Below, in pieces: positions 1-11,618 of a DNA stretch of 64,000 nt. The position numbers were made by a program, and so were the translations under genes. The notes under the pieces are model-generated. The model searched no databases and had not been told where the DNA came from. It saw only the letters and a list, made by a program, of their open reading frames with translations. Each line of letters starts with the position of its first letter. The stretch's first letter is position 1. This stretch comes from Gordionus sp. m RMFG-2023 (taxonomy: Eukaryota > Nematomorpha > Gordioida > Chordodea > Parachordodidae): NCBI RefSeq assembly GCF_954871325.1, contig NC_088776.1, positions 12,772,052 through 12,836,051 of the forward strand, in the 5' to 3' direction.

Positions 1-1716
1 ATATTTCAAAACTTAAACATTTTTTACAACCAAATGTATTTATGAAAATTTGTGATTTCTCTGAAAATTATGCATTTCCAAGACACTGTCAAAGATTCCA
101 CTGGAATAATAATCTAGCCACTATCCATCCTATGATAGCATATTATAATAATAATGGCAATATAGAAATCCTTAAATATATGGTAATATATGAATCACTT
201 CAATAATGTTATTGCAGTACATTTATACCAGACTAAAATGATAAAATTTTTGACCAATCAATTCAGCAAAAAGCCAAACAAAATATATTACTGCTCTGAT
301 GGATCAGTTGCACAATATAAAAACAGATTTTTTTTTATAAATCTGTTATCATGAATCAGATTTTGGTGTAGCAGCTGAATGGCATTTTTCAGTTATATCC
401 CATGGAAAAGGTCCATGTGATGGCCTTGGCGGAACATTAAAAGGATTAGCAGCGTCAAGCCTTCAGCGCATCAGTTCTGGACACATTTTAATGCCAGTTG
501 ATTGATATCGATTTGCAAAACAAAACATGCCATCAGTAAATTTTCATATAAAACCAGTGAACAATACAATTTACAAGAGATTAAACTACGAGAAAGATTC
601 AATTTAGCCAGTCCCATTCCAACTCGGGAAATGCATGCTGTATTTGTTTTGAGTTTAAGTAAACTTAGATCAAAAATATATTCATATGCAGAGGACTTTC
701 AAATTAATAATATCTCAAATGCCGATAATTTGTCTTTTGCCAATATTAAAGGATTCGTAACATGTGTTTATGACGATTTTTGGTGGTTAGCCACAGTACT
801 AAAAATAAATGAAATTACAGAGGAGATATATATTTCCTTTTTACATACCCATGGACCATCACCATCCTTCTTTTACCCCACAATTGCAGAAAAGATGTGG
901 TTACTAATTAATGAAATAATAACAGTAGTAGATCCTATTGCAGTAACAGGACGCACCTACAAATTATCGTCTCAAAAAATTATATTAATAAGCACAAAAT
1001 GGGATAAGATTAAAACAAGAGGTATTTTTTTTTATATTGTTTGTGTATAAAATTTTAAAATATGTTTATTTTACAATATAGCGTCCTAATAAAATCATAT
1101 CTATATCGGCTGCCTGATACATATCGCCCCAGGACGTCATTTTTGGTTATACTCAATGGATTTTTTAATTTTAATCACAATACTATTCATATTTTTACTA
1201 AAAATTACATATTATAAAAAAAATTAATATAACGCCATCTATATTGCATTTTTTATTTATATAAATAATAAAAATTCGAATAAAATTAAAAAAACAAAAA
1301 TGGCTATCGAGATTTTTTATTAAATCGTTTAATATAAAGGTAATAAACATTTTTAGTGAATATTAACACCCCCAAAAAAATCTCTTCCTAAATGTTAATT
1401 TTTTATTTTTACCGGAAATAAGAAAACACTTAAAATTTTTTAATTTTTTTAAAATATTTTCCAACGTAAAATATTAAGGGCTATAAAATGATATATAATT
1501 TGTAACTCTATCTTAAGTATTTTTTAAAATAACAAGATTTAATGAAATCACGCACTTCGCAATTTTCGACTTTGAAGGCGTATATCTTTGGATCTGGTTG
1601 GGCTAGCACTCTAAAATTTCGATTTTATTAACATTTACAAAATAATAACTAACATGCCAAGTTTCATTTTTGAGATGGTTGGCCGAATCGTTGGTCGATT
1701 TTTCATGGAATTACCC
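1..1716 (+). mobile_element. Decayed DNA transposon, right part, unassigned family (coding remnant to about 1050)
   Basis: Conceptual translation of + strand segments gives a chain of motifs that I recall from a widespread, poorly named invertebrate repeat-encoded protein family: DFSENYAF and FHWNN..ATIHP (about 40-150), YCSDGSVAQYKNR (about 285-330), AEWHFS...HGKGPCDGLGGTLK (about 375-450) and a C-terminal part in an open stretch at 502-1050 (DDFWWLATVL, FLHTHGPSPSFF, GRTYKLS). The SDG..QYKNR segment looks like part of an RNase-H-fold nuclease, but this is inference. The element is no longer coding throughout. Its right end is proposed near 1716 because 1681-1716 (ggccgaatcg...ggaattaccc) reads in reverse complement as a terminal sequence like that of the related copy at 42559-43286. 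The left end is outside the window. It is not a host gene: reading is interrupted and a second broken copy lies elsewhere in the window. Confidence 0.6.
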
Positions 1717-3046
1717 ATAATTATAGTAATTATTTCACAATTTTGAATTAGAATATATTTGATTTGACATATATAATAATGAATTTATATAATTAGAAAT
1801 CAAGGGTAAGATTATATCCTTACAGGTTGTTAAAAAATACCTTTTAAATGTATCGAGATAAAAAAAAATACATGATTTAAAAGTGCATCTAGTTACATAT
1901 TCAAACTATAAAATTGTTCCTAATCTTTGTCAGGATAACTCCTTCTATTTTTACTTGGGATTATGACAGATCTATTATCATGTCAAGCGGTATAATTATA
2001 TACCATCTACCATTGCCTTCTTCTAAATAAAATATTTGCACTCCATCATTCTCTTTCAACTTAAAATGACAATTATAAATTCTATTTCCTCTCGTTATTC
2101 CAATACAAAAATTCCCTCTTGAGCTGGCAATCTGAAGTTTTATCCAACAGAACCTATCGACGCAGTAGTACCTTTTCAAAAGTTGAGCTTTTCCACTAGC
2201 TCTAATATCAGGGAATCCATCAACTTTTTCAATTTTATCAGTAAATATTTTCTAATTATAAACTAGCCTTTCATTACTGCAAAATGATTAGCTTGATTTT
2301 GAAGTTTCCGTTGTAGCAAATTTGTTCATCAACATATCACTATTCTTTCAATGGAATTTTTTTTTAAAAAAATTTTGGAAATCTTGAGTAGAGGTTTTAT
2401 TTTATATAAAGGATCGAACTATTTAACCTGATTATCATTGAAATAGAGTGAGGCTTTTATTTGCTGCTATTGCTTTTAACACATAAAATTAGCTATCGTT
2501 GGTTGTCTTGTGCATGCTGATCAATAGAGTCTAAATTATGGATAATTTAGAACATGAAAAAAAGAATTTCAGTAAATTGTTCAAGCTCATTTTTATCCAT
2601 AGAAGAGAATAAGGTTTTTTTGTTGAATAAGTGTATAGATTTGATTGATTTACTATTATATTAATTTGTCACAAAATTTATATTTGCTGACATTTTTTCA
2701 GTTCCTTCCCATTTGGGAATAATCATGGGTTTATTTGTGATCTTTCCATTGATTTTTTTAAAAACTTTTTGATATATAGTTGATTTTCTCAGTCCACATT
2801 TGCTTTGGGTTCCCTTCTAAAGGCTTATTCTTATTACATAATTTTTTTATTTTTTTTATAATTTTCAAAAAAGGGCCAGGCTGAAAATAAAATTTTAAAA
2901 TCTGGACTGGACCTGAAAATATTTAATTTTTAAGCCTGGCCCAGTCCTATAATTTTGACTTCTGCAAATCTCTGATATTTTTATTAGAAATTAGTTAGTA
3001 AAGAAATGTTAAACCTCATTGTTGATTTATTATCAAATAAATATAT
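1717..3046. other. No gene seen; A+T-rich DNA with a small GC-richer repeat remnant near 2870-2985
   Basis: No exon-like or conserved reading frame was recognised. The 72-codon open frame on the - strand (1961-2179) has no recognisable motif. At about 2870-2985 a short block with gggccagg...gcctggccc in opposite directions, ending ctgcaaatctctg, resembles the GC-rich subterminal repeats and TAGAGATCTGCA-type end of the small hAT elements found in the NEDD4 introns. Its left end is not clear. Confidence 0.4.
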
Positions 3047-3825
3047 ATTTTAAGTAGGGATGTACCGATATTTTTTATCGGATCGGATCGGGCCGATATT
3101 ACACCCATTATAAAATATCGGTTATCGGCCAATATTATAAAATTTGCCGATCCGATATAAAATGGCGTCCTTAAAAAAAATAAAATATAAATTTTTTAAA
3201 AAAAGTTATATCTAAAATCATTTATTTTTATAAATAAAATCAAAATCCATATTTTTTTTAATAATAATAATTAATTAATAAACATTCTGCCATATTGTTA
3301 TTTTTTTGCGCATTCTGTTTATAAAAGTGTGCGATAATCTCTTCAGAATCTGTTTTTAGTGAAGCTGGTGATATTGACAGTTACCATCGCCTCAGGCTGA
3401 TTTCTAATAAATTGGAAATTTTGATATTTCTAAAAAGAAATCTTCGATATATTAATGTTAAATATTATTTTAAATATTTTATTTAAATTTCATAATATAT
3501 TTGTTTATTACTTATTATGTATATAGATTAATGTTGTTACTTATTATATAAAAGTGATTTATAATAAAAATATTTTATATACTTTTAGGCAATAGAATTG
3601 AATATAAACTATAACTGATCATTATAATATATTTAAATCACATAAGTTATGGTATAATTAAATTATAATACTAATAAAAAGTATATTACAAATTAAAACC
3701 ATTGGTATCTTTACAGAATACAAAATTAGATATGATATCGGATCGGTTATCGGCCGATATTGAATTAATATCTGGAATATCGGATCGGCCTCCAAAAAGT
3801 GGTATGGTACACCCCTAATTTTAAG
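3047..3825. mobile_element. hAT-type MITE (3055-3817) with perfect 8-bp target duplication
   Basis: The element starts TAGGGATGTACC at 3055 and ends GGTACACCCCTA at 3817, an inverted pair with one mismatch across the terminal 12 bases. It is flanked on both sides by the same 8 bases, attttaag (3047-3054 and 3818-3825). An 8-bp duplication with TAGGG-type ends is characteristic of the hAT superfamily. The subterminal regions contain repeated atcggatcgg/ccgatatt motifs on both sides, as is common for transposase-binding subterminal repeats. It encodes nothing recognisable and must depend on a transposase supplied elsewhere. The intact duplication suggests a fairly young or well preserved insertion. 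Confidence 0.85.
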
Positions 3826-4280
3826 GCTTTAATCATTTTAAAAAGTGATATTTTTTAATACCTAAATAAAATCAACAAAGTTTATCTGATATCTAGGGTT
3901 TCTGAAATTTGAATCCTTTAAGATTCGAGAATCCAAAAAAATTACGCTTTTCCTTTCTTTACCCCTTTGACGACGATCAACATGTTTTGTTTTGCTCATA
4001 TTTATTTTATAATTATTTTTTTATACAAAAATCATATGAAAATGTCAGTGCAGACTATGAAAGATGAAAAAGATGAACTACAGGAAAACATGATTTTAAC
4101 AAATTTAAGCAGGAATTTACTTTTTTATAAAAAATACTGTAAAGCATACGGAAAATCTTCAGAGATTTTACTATGTAATTTATACATTAAACCCGATTTC
4201 AACAAATTTTGAAAGACCTTAATTTAAATAAATTTGAAAATTATTCATTGAATCCCAAAATCCCTTATTTTCAGAAACCC

Positions 4281-4558
4281 TGACTATTTAGAGATCTGCA
4301 AAAGTAAGCCGCAGGCTTTAGAAATTTTTTAAAATATATCTAAACTTATCAATTTTATGTTGAATTTTTTATGTAAAATAAAAATATGTGATTTTATTTA
4401 TAGAAAGTAGACGCCATATAACATAAATCGTTTATTTTGAGTAATTATAAAAATTAATTTCTATATTTAAATAAATTTTGGCCGGGCAAAAATTTATAAA
4501 AAAAATTTCGGGCTAGTCTGGCCTTGAAAATTTAGGCCCGATGATCACTAATCCTATT
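4281..4558. mobile_element. Small hAT-like element (about 4289-4550), TAGAGATCTGCA-type end
   Basis: The left end tagagatctgca (4289) is close to the ends of elements at 34812, 47540 and 35320. The right end is gatgatcacta (to 4550), preceded by GC-richer gggctagtctggcc and ggcccg. The flanking 8-mers tgactatt and atcctatt agree at only five of eight positions, so the target duplication is degraded or the limits are a few bases off. Confidence 0.5.
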
Positions 4559-5035
4559 CCTTATTAGAGAAAAATTTTGTAAAACTGAAAAAATACAATA
4601 TTTCTGGAAATTGCTAAATTCACCAGATATATTTAAGGTTATGATGTGTTCAAAAATTGTTATTTTAATTTAAATTATGGTGTTGTCAGCAAAACCATTT
4701 TCTCTTAAAGATCATCAAATGGTATGCCCCCCATGATAAAGGCGGTACATAATATTGGGATTCTGAAAACCATTTATATATTTATATTTATTCCAGGATC
4801 AGATATGTAAATGCATTTATTGATAATAATTAAATGATTGAAATTTGCTTTAAAACATGACAATAATTAATATTACCCCATTTGGATTGAGCAACATGAA
4901 AATGATGTATTTTTTATATTGTTCTTTCCAATATTTTGATTTCTAAAATAATTATATATTTTTTTAATTAAAGATTATACCGTTAGATGGCGTATATGTT
5001 TATATAATATTTGTTATATTTTTGAAATTTATTAG

Positions 5036-6282
5036 TTCAACCTGGCAAGCAACACATTAGCGAGATGCCCCCATTGTAGAAAAGTGTAAGTTTAATTAAT
5101 TATATCAATATCTTTCTATATTTTCTTTTTTTTAATATTAATTAAATTATCTAAAATTCTATTAAAATTTAAACTAAAATTAGATAGCAATGTGCATAAT
5201 TAAGCAATATGTATTACATTTTATAGAATTGTCCGAAATTTATAGGATAGGTTTAGGACTGTGTCGATTCCCAAAATTTTTGCCTATCCGATCCACAAAA
5301 TTTGATCTGATCCGATATTGATACAAACTCCATCCAATATAGATTGATTTTAATTTATCATCTATTTTTGAACTAATGTGCATAAAATAAATAACTATAA
5401 TTACAAACTATGGCAAAAGAAATACCTTGAATTTCAGTTTCTCATGGCCAGCGATATTTGGTGCATTATCTATCACAATTACGAATGATTAAGTTTGGTT
5501 TATTTTTTCCCCAATTAATCAAATCATTTAAAATATGGGAATGTTTTTAAAATACTTTCTTGGCGAAAAAAACAATATCAAATTATTAGCTACTTTTTCT
5601 TTTATAGTTGGAAACCTATCCTATAAATTTTGGACTATTTAGGCATCAATTTTTGAGTTATTTTTAACGTATATACTAAAGTTACAAACACGGATTGACT
5701 GAAGTTTCAATCGGGCTATACATACATTGCTCGTAAAATATTAATAATTCTGTATATTTATTTTCTTTATTTGATATTGACTTGAAAACAAGTTATTTTA
5801 ATTTTTATTTAGCTCTTCTGTTGGTTCTAATTTTGCTCGGAAAAAATCGTTGTTATTTCTTATATTCACCTTTCTGATGCTGACAACTTCTGTTGCTATA
5901 TTGGTAAATATAAATACTAAATATACTTATGATTTTTAAAAATTAATTATAATTTTATAACTAAATTTGTGAAAAATATTTATTTATTTTTTAGATTACC
6001 ACACATATTCAGAAAAAGCCTACCATGATAATACTTTATGTTTGTAAGTTTTCCCTATTTCAATTTTATTATCCTTTTATATTTTATATTAAAAATGAGT
6101 TATAAAATGTACTTCTTGTCTGTCAGAATAAGATTCATTATTTTATGTTTTATTTAATTAAATTATATATATATATATATATATATATTGAAGCTGCGTT
6201 CTTGCTAACCTTTTTATTTTTCCTTCGTTTCATATATTACTGTACGATGAAAAAATCCTCCATTGAATGCCTAACGCCTTAA
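5036..6282 (+). CDS. PIP4P: PIP4P/TMEM55-like phosphatidylinositol-4,5-bisphosphate 4-phosphatase, 3' exons (partial)
   Basis: Four exons with consistent phases: 5036-5085, 5813-5903, 5995-6043 and 6194-6282 (stop TAA 6280-6282). They encode about 92 C-terminal residues: FN..NTLARCPHCRKVSSVG, a first membrane segment (SLLFLIFTFLMLTTSVAIL), a short luminal or cytosolic loop, a second membrane segment (SAFLLTFLFFLRFIYYCTM) and a short tail. This is the end of the TMEM55 family: the CPHCRKVSS(V/I)G zinc-ribbon half followed by two transmembrane helices. Family members remove the 4-phosphate from PtdIns(4,5)P2 on late endosomal/lysosomal membranes. The C-x5-R active-site loop lies in upstream exons, which I could not find between 1717 and 5035; they probably lie left of the window. 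Donors are GTAAG, GTAAAT and GTAAGT. The last acceptor follows an AT microsatellite instead of a pyrimidine tract. Confidence 0.8.
5231..5634 (-). mobile_element. hAT-family fragment bounded by a short inverted repeat, in PIP4P intron
   Basis: A 20-plus-bp inverted repeat (aaatttataggataggttt at about 5236 and its complement ending 5634) bounds the segment. Just inside, 5253-5345 (aggactgtgtcgattc ... tatccgatcc) resembles the left end of the hAT element at 51645. On the - strand, 5430-5500 reads FVIVIDNAPNIAGHEKLKF, like the conserved DN-containing core segment of hAT transposases. No clear target duplication was seen. It lies wholly inside the intron between 5085 and 5813. Confidence 0.5.
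6165..6189. repeat. AT dinucleotide microsatellite abutting a splice acceptor
   Basis: An uninterrupted run of alternating A and T ends four bases before the AG acceptor of the last PIP4P exon (exon starts 6194). It occupies the place where a pyrimidine tract is normally found. Confidence 0.85.
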
Positions 6283-6353
6283 CAAAAAAAATATGAGCCA
6301 ATACAATGATGTGATAGTTCAATCTTTACCATATAACAAATCGATTCCTCTAA

Positions 6354-6359
6354 ATTAAA
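6354..6359 (+). terminator. Candidate poly(A) signal (ATTAAA) of the PIP4P-like gene
   Basis: ATTAAA lies about 70 bases after the stop codon. It is the common variant of AATAAA, but in DNA this A+T-rich it can occur by chance. Confidence 0.35.
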
Positions 6360-7384
6360 AATTTATTTGTAATATAGTTATTTAAAAATATATATAATGC
6401 ATGTATAAATATTTAATATTCTCTTACCTAAATTATCTTTATTTTAAATACATTTTTTTTATTTAATCATTCTTATAATTATTTATAAAATCAACAATTA
6501 TTTTCATATTTTATTCCATTTTTTTTATACAATCTTAGCAACTTCGTTCATGCCTATTCATGGATATTAATAACTACTCGTGATTGCAAATCTTATTGAC
6601 CAGTTTGTAATAAGATTTATTATAATAATTAGTAAATTTAATTGATACTATTAGAAAGATTATCTTATAATGTTTATAAACATTTATGCTTTAAAAAATT
6701 ACATTTTTATCGTTTGGCTGTAAATAAGTTAAATTTTGCTTTTAAACTTATTTTTTTCAATAAGAGGTTCAATTTATTTTTATTTTTTTTTAGTATTTCC
6801 ATTTAAATAATATATTACGTTAATGTATGTTTATGCAAATTTATATGATAAGTTATCTTGTAGCTTTTATTTATAGAAACTTTCTTCCCATAAATTTTTT
6901 TTTAAATTGAAACACTAATATATTGGTTATATTAATAATATAAATATTGATTGATTTACTACCATATTTAATTTATTAAGAAATAAATATAGTTCTTAAT
7001 AAAAACAATTCATATTTTTTTTAAATTTACACAAAAATATCATATATAAATTTTCTTCAAAAATTTAGGAAAAAATTCAATCTAAAAAAAAAAGTCACAC
7101 ATGTTTTACATGTATAATAAAAGTCAATTTAAAAAAAATAATTCCCACATGTAATAGAAAAGGGTTCATTTTTAAGTTTTCGTAATTAAAATTTTAAGCT
7201 TATAAACATTAACCCTACCCCTCCCCCAATGAATACAATATGTAATTATATAGAGTAATTTAAAAAGATATATACCTTTTTCGAGTTTTAAAAAAAAACA
7301 CTGCTTTTTCAATTCTTATCAAACAAAAAGAGGACACTGTTTTTAAAAAAAGTCACTATGTGTCTGAAAATGAGCATTATGAGT
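6360..7384. other. No gene seen
   Basis: Very A+T-rich DNA with many poly-A/poly-T runs. No open frame with recognisable content and no structured repeat was noticed. Confidence 0.5.
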
Positions 7385-7605
7385 GTGTCCTGGTTCAACT
7401 TATAAATAGCCTGCGGCTTAGCCGGCTATTTAGTATCAACCAAATAGCCTTAAAAGCAAAGGAATTTTTTTTTAAAAAAAAATACTAGAATAAAATACAA
7501 AAAATAAACCTATAAAACAAACCAAAATCGGGTGCCCTAATTCAAAAGGTGTTTAGTTTAGGCTAAAAAGCAATTATTTATCAAAATTAAGTCGAACCAG
7601 GACAC
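7385..7605. mobile_element. Small inverted-repeat element (MITE-like)
   Basis: The ends gtgtcctggttcaactt (7385) and aagtcgaaccaggacac (ending 7605) are inverted copies with one mismatch. The interior has a second inverted pair, atagcctgcggc/gccggctat, near the left end. No target duplication could be fixed, so the superfamily is open. Confidence 0.6.
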
Positions 7606-8925
7606 CGCCTATGTGACTAAAAAGCTAGATATAATCGGGTAAATGACAAAATTAGTTTCCGATATGATTCTATAATATAAAAATAAAATCGGACTAAAGC
7701 GAATTATCGGTTAAAATAGATTTTAAATAAAAATCTATTTTTTTTCTCATATGATGTAAAATTTATAGGAAGAAAGAAAATAATTTATTTATTTCTTTAA
7801 ATTTATTGTATTGATTTAGGGAAATTTTTTGTTAATCCAAACAGGAATGAAGTATAATTGTTATCTTATATATATATTTGAACAGTCATTGGAAAAAGGA
7901 TATTTCTGAGACAATAATAATTATTTTCAGTATATGGTTATGGAAATTATTATATTAATTACAACGCCTGTCTTTCGCTTAACCTTTAATGAAATGCGTC
8001 TGATATAGGACTTGGTTCTAGTAAATCAATTTACAAGTGGTCAGGTAACCTGGAGAGTTTGCATATTGAAGTTGTTAGAGTTGGATAGGCATTATGGTCC
8101 GATCGATAAGGAGGAGAGAGTACTCCTATTTGGAATTGATAAATTTTTGAAAATTCCTAATCCATTCCATGATACCGCAAACCCATGGAAAGGTTATTCG
8201 AGGTGAAAGATTTAATGATATCTATGAATCGATTAACATGCTGTATTTGAAAGATAGCAATTTGTAATTTTAGCGTGGAGTACAGATCGTCAGATACTTC
8301 CACCTTAAAATTTTTAAAATATCAAAATTAATATTAAGATAGAATTCTCAAAATCCAAATCAGTAAAAAATTAATCGACGAAAAAAAATAACTAAAAGAA
8401 AATCCTAATCGAAATCAGTATATACCATTACTGCGTTTGCACATATTTACATCCCCCCCCCCATTTTATTTAAGGAGGTTTTTTTGTAACTCTTTACCTC
8501 CTTAAATTTCATTGGCTATATCTTGTGTGACACCCCTCCCCCTAATGGTGGCAGTGCCTGCAGGCTATGTCGAAAAAAATCTACCGAAACCGGTTATTTA
8601 TGTATAACTTTGAACCAAGTTACAATTTTTGTTAAACGGTCCGATTTGAGCCTATATTCTATTACCAGAATCTTGATGCCTAGGCAATATTTTTTGGCTG
8701 AAAGTTTTACAAAACTAGTTACCAATACCACAAGCATATGGAGGGGGGCTCATCCCCCCTCCCCGAAAAATTGGAAAAATTTTTTAACCTTTTTTATGTT
8801 TTTAATTTATTATAAATAATTATTGATCTCCAGTATTTGATTATATCTTGACAGAATAAAGTATTCTTTGAGACCAAAAAATGCTCTGCAGGCCCTTTCC
8901 ATGTGTATTTGCCCTTTAGATACCC
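7606..8925. other. No gene recognised; oligo-C tract at about 8452
   Basis: A 64-codon open frame at 8012-8206 (translation contains LELDRHYGPIDKEERVLLFG) and a 98-codon frame at 8523-8819 show no domain that I recognise and no splice context. A run of ten Cs lies at about 8452-8462, with further C-rich stretches up to 8765. The region may be old repeat material. Confidence 0.4.
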
Positions 8926-9075
8926 TACCTAATATCAAAGCATTTAGCTACCTTACCAATTAGTATCTGCACTAATGAAAGACTTTTTTTTAACTTTAAA
9001 AAGGTTAAATACCTATTTAAGAAATACCAACGGTGAAAAACGTTTAAATTGATTAGTCCTAGTAAGTATTAGGTA
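8926..9075 (+). pseudogene. Possible hAT transposase C-terminal (dimerisation) remnant
   Basis: Translation gives ATLPISICTNERLFFNFKKV followed by KYLFKKYQR and KTFKLISPSKY. This resembles the ..P.S....ER.FS.LK.IK..LR..... pattern of the hAT C-terminal dimerisation region. It is short and interrupted by a stop. The match is by eye and weak. Confidence 0.35.
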
Positions 9076-9439
9076 AAAATTGATTCTATATGAATTAGCA
9101 AAATCTCAGAGAAAAAGAGACCTCTCCTTATAAATTCAAATCAAAATTGCAATATGATTATATTAGTTTTAATATATAATAGTTATAATCAAATTTTGAA
9201 TTACTTATATTTTGTGTAATTGTTAAATTACATGTTTTTTAAATAGAGTTTTTATACAATAAAATTTTTAATATTATAATCAGTATAAAATTAAAATATC
9301 TACATTTTGAAATTTATTTTAAATAATAAAAATAAATACATGATTAAATATGCTTAAGTATTTTTATATAATAAATAAAATCTATAATGAAATACTCTCT
9401 AAAATTTTGTTATTATGCTAATATTTAAAATCCACCAAA

Positions 9440-9990
9440 AGATTTTTAAACCCCCCCCCCCCTTATGAAATAATCCTGGCTATGATACTGCTAGTCATAT
9501 TAGCATGGATTAGTAATAGAGCCTTCTTGAGAGAACGATTTGGTAGCAATGCCAACACTTCTATATTTACTTCCCTTTCCAAAAATATTTTACTGCCCTC
9601 TTAAAAGTTACCCTTTTCCCCCGAAAATCATTACTACACCCCCTCCCCACCCGATTATCTATAGGTAAAATTTTGATAGAGGGGAAGCACTATTAAATGA
9701 TTTTTATTCCTATAAATGTTATCGCAAGTCTTTATGTTAACATCCTTAGGCTATATTAGAATAAAAATAATTTTTGGTTTCCACTTTTTTTATTAAAAAT
9801 GTTTTTTTCCTACAAATTATATATTATAGTCCATATTTAAAAAGAATAAACTTTTACTAATTTTTCTTTAAAATTCAGGTTTATAATAGTATATATTATA
9901 TACATTTTTGATGAGGGGTATCCAGGCGGAAATTTTTTTTTACCCCCATCTCACCCGGCTACGCCTATGGATTTATAACAATTCAAGGGC
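9440..9990. repeat. Oligo-C-rich stretch with repeat ends resembling ...CCCGGCTACGCCTATGG
   Basis: Runs of C at 9451-9463, 9618-9651 and 9944-9957 are each followed or surrounded by sequences such as aatcctggctatgat (9471) and cacccggctacgcctatgg (9953-9971). A similar block, ccccatttcattagcaaaatc then ttcgctatgcctatgag, lies at 31845-31882. The shared layout suggests ends of a dispersed non-autonomous repeat, but neither full limits nor target duplications were found. Confidence 0.35.
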
Positions 9991-10479
9991 TAGCAGATAT
10001 CAGAGAAAAATTTGCAAAATAGTAGAAGTCGTTACTCACGCCAGCTCAGTTTATTTAACAAGTTTAAAATAACTTTCATGAAATTAAGTATATATCCTTT
10101 CACTTAAATCTAAGGTATGATAATTCTAATTTAAAGAAACCAGAGATTAGTATTGAATAATAATAAATTAAATGCGCGAAGTCGTTAACGGCACTCCAGA
10201 GGTAGGGAGTTTATAGTTAGCTAAGACGTAATCCCTATGTTTACGTATAACAACGACCACGGGTTGGCGAGCAGGCAGGATTAGTATCAAAAGAAGATTA
10301 CCTTGATCCCGATAGACCCAAGAACAAACATTAGAAAAAAATACTATCTAACTAGTAAGCAGCTTTTCAGTCTGAAAGCGAATCATCAGAAGTATTTTCA
10401 TCTGATCTGCCGCTGCTTTATTCGCTTTAAATTTACAAACATGGCAAAATATGACCTAATTGCAGTGTCTACAGGACAG

Positions 10480-10800
10480 GATTTTCACTGGATGCAAACC
10501 TCCTTCAAAAACCTTTGCCTACCCCCCTAAAAAATTACCGCTTTATTATTATTTTCACCTATTTAATTTATTGATACTCTTTTCATAGAATTTATAAAGG
10601 ATAACTTAAATTAGTCTATCTCTACAACCAACTATCGATATTTTGTGAATATAAAGAATTTATTTTTTAGATAATAAATACAATTAAAACTTCCATTATT
10701 TACAATGAATTAATTATTATGGCATTATGAGCTTGCTGAAATATCTAAACCTTAAATTACATTTAAAAGGATAGTTTATTTGGAAAACAATGTGTATGAT
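10480..10800 (+). repeat. Dispersed repeat, copy 1 (second copy at about 61715-61885)
   Basis: Two blocks recur in the same order in both places: aaaaaccttt..ctacccccc..aaaaaatt (10505-10540; 61719-61760) and ggcattatgag.ttgctgaaa..tctaa.c.ttaaatta.attt (10720-10765; 61815-61865). The orientation is the same. Nothing recognisable is encoded. Confidence 0.5.
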
Positions 10801-11618
10801 TGTTTGCAATATATAGATTTGGTCGATAAATTGTATATAATAATTCCATAATAAAAGTATTAATTTTTACAGCAATAAATTTTGTCCTATTTCATCTCAA
10901 GATTTAATAGATAACCCCCAAAAAATTGCTCCTACCCCCATTAAACCAGCCTACCCCCTCAAAAAATAGGATGAAAATTGTTCCAACCCCTCCCGCTCAT
11001 GTAGACGCTGCCTAATTGACTTGAACCATAAATTAAGCAATAATGTAATAGGGCTAAAATCAAAATATTTGTGAATTAGGAAATTTCTTATATTTCATAT
11101 TGTTATTGTTAATTATAACATAAAACGAAGTACTTAACAAAGTAACTTACTTTATTTATAGATTAGAAAATATTCAATTACATTTAACTTTTACTTTATA
11201 GTAGAGTGAGTTGGGAATAGCCTGGAGGTTCTCATAAATATTAAGCCAATAACCCCCCCCCCCACTACACCACCTTCCACTTAACCTTACTATAAACAAA
11301 GAAAGATTAGTAAAAGTTAATTATTTTTCAAAATATCAAATATAATTCAAAGATTTTAGAAAATAAACAGGTTTATAAATAGAAGTTAAAACCGAATTTT
11401 TTTAATAACAGTGACGTAGCTTCTATAAAAGAAAGAGAAGATTGCTCTTTTGAAATTTTTTCTACAAACTTGAATAAATTTAATATAATTGAAGTATCTT
11501 TGAAGTATCTTTGAATATAAGTGTAATCCATAAAGTATTTTTGAAGATTAGTTTATATAAAAAATCGTTTATTTAAACTATTTATATTTTACATTCTTTT
11601 TTTATACTAAAAACTTTG
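10801..11618. other. No gene seen; C-rich patches
   Basis: A+T-rich DNA with C-rich patches at 10915-10995 and a run of about 11 Cs at 11251-11263. A short direct repeat (gaagtatctttgaa) lies near 11492-11516. No exon or element ends could be defined up to the first LTR. Confidence 0.45.

Noticed and set aside
502-1050. Host gene of 182 codons
   Set aside because: Its motifs continue a decayed repeat-encoded protein that starts upstream, and a second broken copy of the same family lies at 42559-43286.
8012-8206. Small protein-coding gene
   Set aside because: No recognisable domain, no splice or regulatory context, and length within chance expectation.
10140-10320. tRNA- or SINE-like G+C-richer patch (gcgcgaagtcgttaacggc ... 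ggttggcgagcaggcagg)
   Set aside because: No cloverleaf arms or A/B box pair could be drawn, and no tail or target duplication was seen.
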